Part shown: positions 55,906 to 64,000 of the stretch, one piece after another
Position numbering within the stretch: position 1 is the first letter of the stretch
How the letters are laid out: each line of letters begins with the position of its first letter
Assembly: GCF_004664715.2 (NCBI RefSeq)
Contig: NC_051075.1
Span: 33,996,504 to 34,060,503, forward strand
Origin: Peromyscus leucopus
Lineage: Eukaryota; Chordata; Mammalia; Rodentia; Cricetidae
DNA length: 64,000 bases
Reading direction: 5' to 3'
Made by a program: the position numbers and the translations under genes
The notes under the pieces: generated by a model
Seen by the model: only the letters and a program-made list of their open reading frames with translations
The model's database searches: none
What the model was told of the DNA's origin: nothing

Positions 55906-56469
55906 TAGGTGCACTTTCTAAGGCCTTGGTAAGTATCATGGAAGAGGGGGTTCCTGTTCTACATTCCAACATCAAAAGCTCAACAGAATTCAGACATCCC
56001 GATTTCCTGCTGTTCAGTTCTTAATTAGTTAGCAAGAGTATAGCAGCCTCTGTAATCCTAAGGGGAAATTGATGTGAGATCTGGGTTTAATTGGAAGAAA
56101 TCACTTAGGAGTTATTGTTATCCACAGAGGTATGGTGTCAGTCCATCATATTGTCATTTAGAGCAATGTATAAAGACACTGAGTCAGCTTTGCAGCTTGA
56201 AATGAAATTACTTTGTTACTGCTTCATATTTGTAGGTTTCCTGCTATAGATTTGTAAAAAGAAAAAAAATTCTTCTTATTCAAGTAGAAATGTAAAATGA
56301 CGTTATTTGCCCCACAACTGTATCTATTCTGCTCTGTGAGCACTAGTTTCTGAAGATTGCTTTTGGACATCTAAGTCTGGTTCTCTCTTGATTCATTCCA
56401 CAATCTGATTCAATCACAGCAATTTGGTCCTATACATCAAACCAAAGATGTGTGTTTGAACTATTCTTT
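55906..56469. other. Intergenic, nothing recognised
   Basis: AT-rich unique-looking DNA. Confidence 0.45.
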
Positions 56470-56560
56470 TGTCCTCAGTCCAAGTTCATGGAGGTCTCAG
56501 TGTTTGTTATATAGAGGTGGATATCTGTGCATGTGTGCTGGCCCCTGTGTGTGTGCGTGC

Positions 56561-56611
<51 letters not shown>

Positions 56612-56765
56612 CACAGATGTACAGGGATCCGTAGAGGCCAGAAGAGCCTTGGAGCTGAAGTTACAAGCAGTGTGGATTGTCTGACGTGGATGCTGGGAAA
56701 TGAACTCTGGTCCTCCACAGGAGCAGTATACATTCTTAACTGCTGAGCCATCTTTCTAGCCTCTT
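56470..56765 (-). mobile_element. B3 SINE, antisense, with (GT)n
   Basis: GATCCGTAGAGGCCAGAAGA, GCTGGGAAATGAACTCTGG and CTTAACTGCTGAGCCATCTT are the antisense B3 body. The tail side holds a (GT)n run of about 23 units at 56564-56610. Frames 56469-56684 (plus) and 56497-56751 (minus) are produced by it. Confidence 0.83.
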
Positions 56766-57189
56766 GAATGTCTTATTTGGGAATGTAGACTGAAGGGAAG
56801 TCTAAAAATAAGGGAATATTGTGTATATATAGAAGTCAAATGGAGCTAAAATTATGAACTTTCACATTTTTCCCCCAGTATTCCCTTTAGAGGGAGACAG
56901 CAGGTTGGCAAACTGGAAAGCTTAGCTTACACTGGGAACACAGTCAGCAACTGCTATGAAGTAAGTGATGAGTTGCTAAGACAAGAAATTCACAGTAAAC
57001 CAAAACACAGTTTCCAAATTCCAAATCCTTCAAATGCAAGGTAACAATTTAAACATTAAATCCAATACTTAACTGCTTACAATACAGTATATCTTCAAAT
57101 TTATTTTTCTCTAACTGATTTACTTCTTTTCAATGAAGAACCTTACTAAAACACATTCATTTTTATCCATCTTTAAAAAACTGCAGTGC
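56766..57189. other. Intergenic, nothing recognised
   Basis: AT-rich unique-looking DNA. Confidence 0.4.
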
Positions 57190-57365
57190 AAGAAGCAGTG
57201 AGATGGTGCAGCTGGTCGTAATCCCTGCCACCAACCCTGAAGACCTGCACTCAGTCCCTGCAGCCACGTGGTAAAAGAAGAGTACTGATATCTACAAGTT
57301 GTCCTCTTCATGTGCTGTGGCTTAGACATTTGCCTACACACAAATAGATAAGTGGAATAAAATTT
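57190..57365 (+). mobile_element. B3/B2-type SINE
   Basis: AGAAGCAGTGAGATGGTGCA head, GAAGACCTGCACTCAGTCCC (B box) and TTGTCCTCTTCATGTGCTGT, with an AATAAAAT tail. Diverged. Confidence 0.7.
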
Positions 57366-57944
57366 CCTTTAAAATCCATGGCGTTCTGCACAATAGAGAC
57401 GTGGACAACAACAAATACAACTTATATTGAGTTAACAATGAAGAATTACACATTTGAAAATTCTTTATTAAAACTAGCCCTAGATTGCTTTCATCATTTA
57501 TAAGTGATTTGACTTTTAATAAGTCCTATATATTTATAATTCTTTGCTTTAATTTTTAATTTTTGGTTGTGGCATCCTACCCATTATGGGAAGAAGAGAA
57601 AACATGAAGATGTAGGTAATGCCCATCAGGTTTTAGGAAAGAATGCATGTTTATTTCTATCTCTCTTTTAAAAAATATAGCTTGTTATCTATTTCCTAAA
57701 GTATTCAAACCTGCCAAAGACATATGATCCACAATCTCCCCTAATTCCTAATACATTTACCCTAATAGTTCTGTTAGCTCCTTTCTGCTTCATGGCAGTT
57801 GCCATGTTTTAACATATAATACAATTCTGTTGATGGTAGAAGTGTCAGAATTTCTAGAAAAAAAATCTCATCACAAAAGTATTTTTATCTGTTTCCATTA
57901 TTGCATTCTTAGAACACAGAATGATGCTTGCTAGGTTTGGCCAG
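57366..57944. other. Intergenic, nothing recognised
   Basis: AT-rich unique-looking DNA. Confidence 0.4.
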
Positions 57945-58105
57945 GTTGCGTGGTGGTGAAGTGACTCGCCCCTGAGCTTGTTCAGCTAACTTCAACGCCT
58001 GGAACCACATGGTAGAGAGAACAGACTTCCCCTCAAGTTGTCTTCTGACCTCCACTTGGGTGCAATGGCTTGTGAATATACATACACAAACAAATATGAA
58101 TCTAT
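57945..58105 (+). mobile_element. B3/B2-type SINE, diverged
   Basis: ACGCCTGGAACCACATGGTA, AAGTTGTCTTCTGACCTCCA and AATGGCTTGTGAATATACAT keep the 3' half order of B3; the head is poorly preserved. Confidence 0.6.
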
Positions 58106-58232
58106 TGAAAGATCTAAAGCTTGTCTATAATCATTGACTTATTCCTCATGAGTGAATTGGTAGATGTACACATACTACTGTCATGTTAAAAAAGTTCATC
58201 AACGTATTTAGGATTAGATTCATTTTCCTACT

Positions 58233-58759
58233 TGTGGTGGTATTGTGTTCCCCAAAATATTGTGCACCCTAATAAACTTATCTGGGGTCAGAGGCAGAAC
58301 AGCCACTAGATACAAAGGCTAGAAAATGGTGGTACTCACACCTTTAATCCTAGCATTCCAGAGACAGAAATCCCTCTGGATCTCTGTGAGTTCAAGGCCA
58401 CATTGGAAACAGCCAGGCATGGTGACTCATGCCTTTAATCCCAGAAAGCGAACCTTTAATCCCAGGGAGTGGTGGTAGAAAGCAGAAAGGTTTATAAGGC
58501 ATGAGGACCAGAAGCTAGAAACATTTGGCCTGGTTAAGCATTTGGCTGGTTAAGCTTTTAGGTTTTGAGCAGCACAGTTAAGCTGAGACCCATTCTGGAT
58601 GAGGACTCAGAAGCCTCCAGCCTGAGGAAACAAGACCAGCTGAGGATCCAGTGAGGTGAGGTACCTGTGGCTTGTTCTGGTTCTCTGATCTTCCAGTTCA
58701 CCCCAATACCTGGCTCAGGTTTGATTTTATTAATAAGAACTTCTAAGATTCCTGCTACA
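58233..58759 (+). mobile_element. Solo LTR, family with B1-like interior (copy 3)
   Basis: Starts TGTGGTGGTATTGTGTTCCC and ends GATTCCTGCTACA; TSD CCTACT (58227-58232) / ACTACT (58760-58765), 5 of 6. Interior has CTAATAAACTTATCTGGGGT, two B1-like blocks (CCTTTAATCCTAGCATTCCA and GGCATGGTGACTCATGCC), GTTTATAAGGCATGAGG and a duplicated GGTTAAGC motif (AAGCATTTGGCTGGTTAAGC). 527 bp. Confidence 0.92.
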
Positions 58760-58765
58760 ACTACT

Positions 58766-61544
58766 AGTTAGTAATTGTTTGAAAATGAGGAGTGGTCTAT
58801 AATGTCATCATGAAAGGAAATGTTCACAAAGTTTCGTAATCTTCTATGATCTTTTTTAGACTGAAGATAGAACATAGTTATAGAAGAGTGCAAGGATTTC
58901 ATTTCCAGTTATTCTTTCTTTGTGCTTGTAAGTCAGTGCTGGAAAGTTTGCTTTGTGGAGCCTGATGAGGTAAGTTTTACTTTACTTAAGGGTAAGCAAA
59001 ATCAGGGCTATAATATTTCTTTTAAAAATGAACATATTTAATCATAGACTAAATATTGCTTCACTCTCAACTGAGTGCACAGAATCACAGATTTCATCAA
59101 GCTCATAGTAAGGATATTTCCTTTTTTAAATTAAATTTAAGTTTTAGATCAGAGTCAACCTTACAAAAAGAGAATTTGCTTATGTTATATCTTCAAAAAT
59201 TTTAATGCCTTCTCTTTAAAACCTGTGCTTATCATTTTGCAAAGTATCTGATTTCTGAAAGAAATGAGGGCCTGTTGAACGACTGACCTTCACAGAGCCT
59301 CATGGCATTTTTTCTCCAGAGCTGCAGTCTCCCCTCACCTTGTGATCACCTTATTATGAATACTTGCTGTTTAACAGTATAAAAGGTTTTTGGGATAATG
59401 AGCTAGTGAGGACCTTATTTCCAGTGTGGTCCTCTTACATCTTGTGATATACCACAGAAGAGGGAATCAGCCTTCAGAGACACTAGATGAGTTGAATATA
59501 TTTATTCAAATTTATATATATTTATAGGCAGTGAAAACTCAATAGTGATATGGCAAGTGTACATATACATGTTTTATTAAAGATTTATTACTGTCCATTT
59601 TCCACCCAGAAGGTTGCCATAAACATGGGAAAAGCAAAATCATATGTAAATTGATGGAATTAACTTAAGAGTGGACAATTGTATTTTCTGAGCTTAGTAG
59701 CAACCCTAGCTCATACTAAGATGCTATGTACTGCTAGTGAATGAATGAATGCTTGGAGGAATGATTTCAGGAGGGAAGAGTAAACAGAAGCAGAAAAGTT
59801 AAGCCCAGCATGACTGACTGGTAAGGCCTGGGCTATGCCAGAAATTTATCTTGTATCATGTCTTTCTCTCAACTTTAAAGACTTATCCAAATTTCAAACC
59901 TATTTAAAATAAATCTGACAAATACAAGAATATCATTAAAACTAATTTTAAAATTTGAAATATTTTGCTAGTTACTGAACAGTTATTAGTTTGTGATTTT
60001 CACTTGTAGAGGGTATTGCATTTCAGACAGGGCATTTACTCTTTGCTGAGTAGAAAAATTAATGTTTTCTTTATTTTAAAATTATAAAAGAAAGTGCATT
60101 TCAAGGAACAGTAGGGCAACAGCCATGTTGTGAAGTCATTTGAGAACAGGTGTGACATTCTCTGTAGGCTATTCATTATGCAAATCAGCATTGTCTCAGA
60201 CTCACTTGATAAAAGAGTCTGTCGATAAAATTTCTCTCTACTCAATTTTTACATTGAGTTAACACTCCAGAAATTTCCTTTTGGAATATAGTGACCCAAT
60301 AGAAAGACACAATAATTAACAAATTGCTTTAGTTCTTTTTTGAAGGAAAATCATAGAAACAGATTTTCTTTACAGCTAAGTCATATAATTTCTTCAGCAA
60401 GATCAGTGTTCTTTTGCTTAAGCCTGTTAGTTACAGCAGTTTGTCAGTGTGAGTGTGTCGGAAAAACATCATTGAGAGATTTTTGTTATCAGGCATCTCA
60501 TGTTAGTACCATGACCATTCCAATTCTTCCCTTCAGCCCATGTTCAGTGCTAAGAATGAATGAAGATGACAAGCTTTGAACACCATGTCTTTACCCAATT
60601 TCTAATGTAACTTTGCATTCAAATGACTAGGTGTCACATGGGACCCCAATTAGTGCTATTCATACACAGACTTCTGTACGTAACCAACACTGAAATCATT
60701 GAAGACTGTAGTTATGTGAACCTCATCTGTGCTGATGTTACAGGTATCTTCACAATAACATCAACATGGTTCAACTTGTTGAAAAGAAATGTTTCCCAAT
60801 TTTATTTCTTGAAGAATAGTTATGTGGTATAACAGATTTGATTCCTTGCCAGGAGATTAATTTAGCCTCTGAGAAAATGACTAAAAAAAATTATTTTAAA
60901 ATCATAAGAAAATTTAAGACTACAATTTTCATTGAGATGCTAACCAATATATACATATGCATACATGACTATACTTATATTTGTGCACATTGTTTAAATA
61001 AAACATACACACAATTATATACCTGATAAGTTCTGATAAGAGGATCCATTCTTTTGTCAGTCATTCTTCTCATGTTTCAGAATATACACCATTATGTTCT
61101 TGTTTACTAACCTAAACTCTCAAGCATCACTAGTATAGTAATTCACTTTATATCTATAAACAAATAATACTAGAAGCAGATGAGGGTACGTTATAGTGAC
61201 AGATATTAAAGTCCCCTGGTTTGAGTTCTAGGTCTGTCAATACTTGTCTTGCCTTATGCATGTCAATAGTAAAATCTCTCTCTATTCAAGTTAACTGATC
61301 CTTAGGATGAGGACTGTTTTTCTATCTTTTAGAGAAAGTTCAAACATTGTTAATATTTTATTAAAAAGTTGGGAATTGAGTCCTATAAACATGAGTGATA
61401 TTAAATGTAGTAATAAAACAAGCAATGCAGCAGGGACAATAAATTCTTTATTCTGTACATTATGATATACAAACTTTTCTTGTTTCTTAAAATTTTGAAT
61501 GTATGTACACATTTTTATTAATTTGGTTTCCTATATGTTTAGTT
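58766..61544. other. Unique AT-rich intergenic DNA
   Basis: 2.8 kb with no recognised repeat or gene. Frames at 60036-60245, 60340-60579 and 60623-60832 are short and show no homologous features that I can see. Confidence 0.5.
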
Positions 61545-62320
61545 TAATTCAACAAATATTGAGCACCTAGTATACACTAATCCCTGATGCTGTCACTACA
61601 GGGAACATAAAATAGGAGATAGTGCCTGCTCATATGGAGCTTACAGTCTTTAGAAAATAAGAAAGGACCAGTTAGTTATACTATAAAGCAAAATTTTTAT
61701 CTTGTAAAAGAGATACTAAAAGGTGATAGGGATTTTAACAAAATTATCAGATAAAAAATCCAACATTTGACATAAATGTTTAAGAATGACTAGATCTCCC
61801 ATTGTCCCAGGAACATAAAATAGAAGACATCACTAAGTCAGAAGATATCCCTTGAGTCTAATTCAAAGAATTTAGAAAGAGTGAATGCATTCTAGGGATA
61901 GTATTCTTTTCTGTAAAAGCACACCATATAGCAGTTTAACAAGAGACAAATATTTTTTTAAGTGTGGCTATACATGTGGGCATTTGTACTGTAGTCAATA
62001 TGCAATAGGTAGACAGTGAGGATCCCTGAGAGGGAACCAGTAGACTTGAGGTGCCATGTTCTTGTTGTTCTGATAAGAGAGTGGGACTCTAGGGAAATAA
62101 CTTGATAGGATTGTGGTGCAAGATTTGAGAATGGGGCATAAAGTCAGAGACACGAGTTAAGATGCTGCTGCAAAGTCTGAATTTCTGTGCAGGCAGAATG
62201 GGGTTCAGGAAGGTAGAAGACACCAGACATGGAAGAAATGGTGATTAGACTGTAGACATGGGAGAAATGGAGGCAAAGAGGACTCAGTGTGTTTACACAC
62301 AGTTGTGCGTAGTTCACTGG
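61545..62320 (-). mobile_element. L2-type LINE 3' remnant, antisense
   Basis: TTCAACAAATATTGAGCACC, ACTACAGGGAACATAAAATA, CTGCTCATATGGAGCTTACA and later AATGCATTCTAGGGATAG and GCAGGCAGAATGGGGTTCAG follow the order of the ancient mammalian L2 3' end in antisense. Heavily decayed; right boundary uncertain. Confidence 0.42.
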
Positions 62321-64000
62321 AAGGTGGGAGCTGGGGTAACTAGGCAGTGTGTGGACATTTGTCTTTCTTTGTTTGTTTTCTGAATTATGTAAAGATTTAA
62401 TTTTGTGTTCTATTAAGACAGACCTACCTGTAGCATTTTTTTTCCCAAATAATTCAGATGTTCCTACAACCTTGGAAATCAGGTGTCTATACATGTACTT
62501 ATTGTTTGGGAGGGTACACATATAGGTTACAAACACATTAAGCTGTTGGATGAAAACTCGTGTTTCTGGGTTTCACTTATTTCTAATAATGGAATCTGAA
62601 ATAGCTCTAAGGTTGTTTAAATAGTCTGTTGAAAACACAACATTGATTGTGGAACTTGTTTTCTTAACTATGTATTAAGAGGGAACTGATTGGTTATTGG
62701 ATTCTCAAGTCAGGGATTCAACATTAACCTCTATCTGTGTTTTATGATTTGCAGAGTAGGAGAATAAATTCAATTTGGAAATCATCTACTGGGGTAAAAT
62801 TCTTACAGTAGGTAGGCTGGAACATGACAAAATTAACACAGACCACCTTTTGGGATATCCATAGTTGAAGTTAGAAGAACACGCAGCATGAGAGGAAACA
62901 GACAAAAATCTTGTATCACCAGGAAAGCTCATACAACACTGTGACATATACTGATGTTTTAAAGTTTATAACCGAGGTGTGATGAACTTAATCACCAGAA
63001 AAAAAAAATGACTGAAGGTAATAGGTCTCAAAGGAAATCTTTGGAATTGGCTTCTGGAAGATTCTAAAGAGGCAAACACAGTCGCTGAAATGGTTTTGCT
63101 CAGAAATATTTGAATAAATGGTAAGCAACAAATATGTGCTCTACCTGGCTTCCTGGAACTCACACTATATTAGGTGGGGACTCAGAAAAAACATCAGCAT
63201 TCAATTAAGCTTCTGAAAAATACAAAGGAAAACTCAGGATGCATATACTAAATAAACTGATTTGATATAAAAGCTGAAGTAGTATTCCCAGAGGAGCACA
63301 TGTATTCAATGAGAGCATAAAAGAGAAGCCATGTTTAGGATTAGGCATAAGAATCCGAAGGCTACAGAAGTCATATTGGAGAAACTCAGGCAAGCTCCGT
63401 TTCTGAAAACAAAATAAAGAGCTACTCGCATGAATGAGAGTGGTAGGAAGTAGATCATACAGACATTTTATTACTTTAATAATTCAGTCCTTAGATGGTG
63501 CGCAAGGGGATGCCATGAAAATATCAAGAAATAAAGTATTTACTTGCTTATATTCTAGGACAATCAAGTAGTCTATAATGTGAGGTATGATGCAGCCAAT
63601 AGGATGGAGACGTCTGCAACAAGATGTCTTGTATCTTAGCAAGAATTCATAGCAGCTAGGTCTATAGTAGGCACGTTGGAGATGGATAATGAGACAAAAC
63701 ATTTAAATATATACCAGAGGCAAAATCAACAAGATGTGCTAATAGATTGAGTGTACAAGGTAAACGATGAATAATACCAAGGCTAATTCACAAGTATTTA
63801 TTGGTGACTCTTTATGCCTTTCTAGTTATAAGGGAAACGGGAGAAGTGCCAGGTAAACAAAGAATAATGTTGAATCTCTATTTGTCAGTGATAGTGAAAA
63901 AACCTCATTTTATATTTGTCATACAATCTGCCTTGGCTTCATTTCTGACTGTTTGTAAAGACTGCTCAGATGGTTGGCTGAAACAAGTTGTGTGCATCTA
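62321..64000. other. Unique AT-rich intergenic DNA to window end
   Basis: No recognised gene or young repeat. Short frames at 62144-62536, 62966-63163, 63205-63393 and 63484-63702 (all minus) show no protein features. Confidence 0.45.

Overview
This window is gene-poor, repeat-rich, AT-rich nuclear DNA from a muroid rodent. The SINE set shows this: B1, B2/B3, B4 and ID-like elements are all present. So are rodent L1 with its typical 3' UTR, a rodent hAT-Charlie repeat with URR1-type ends, many class II (ERVK-type) solo LTRs, and older mammalian elements (MLT1/MaLR LTRs, probable MIR and L2). The LTR families and the form of the B1 copies suggest a cricetid (deer mouse, hamster or vole group) rather than mouse or rat; that is recall-based inference, not a search result. 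I see no credible host protein-coding exon, tRNA, rRNA, CRISPR array or bacterial or phage sequence. Every long open frame I looked at falls in a transposon, in a simple repeat or antisense to one of these.

Layout. 1-6.5 kb: two young B1 copies, one carrying a large GGT/GGC expansion, a solo LTR with a perfect 6-bp target-site duplication (TSD), and older rodent repeats. 6.7-14.7 kb: one almost full-length but decayed L1 (5' UTR, ORF1, ORF2, 3' UTR) that has taken in a B2, a B1 and a medium-reiteration repeat, the last itself split by an LTR. 15-23 kb: an MLT1 LTR, a second medium-reiteration composite, three solo LTRs, antisense L1 3' UTR fragments and a B4. 23-30 kb: mostly unique AT-rich DNA with a B3 cluster and an interrupted antisense L1 3' UTR. 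30-38.5 kb: an LTR, L1 3' end, a possible decayed retroviral internal region and a dense cluster of LTRs and B1s. 38.5-46 kb: B1s, a (TTC)n tract, two URR1 elements and a 5'-truncated L1 (386 open codons of ORF2) inserted in the second URR1. 46-64 kb: mainly unique AT-rich DNA with scattered SINEs, an MLT1, a GC-rich unassigned segment, a B2 with perfect TSD, a third copy of the B1-containing LTR family, and an L2-like tail.

There is no operon-like or pathway organisation. The content is best read as a stack of datable insertions, and the many TSDs let the order of events be reconstructed. I found no convincing new biological system. The observations most worth following are the B1 triplet expansion, the L1 in URR1 with a possible 3' transduction, LTR families with SINE-like interiors, an 82-bp near-identical inverted pair 40.7 kb apart, a poly(A)-only insertion flanked by a 16-bp duplication, and an unassigned GC-rich segment near 53 kb.
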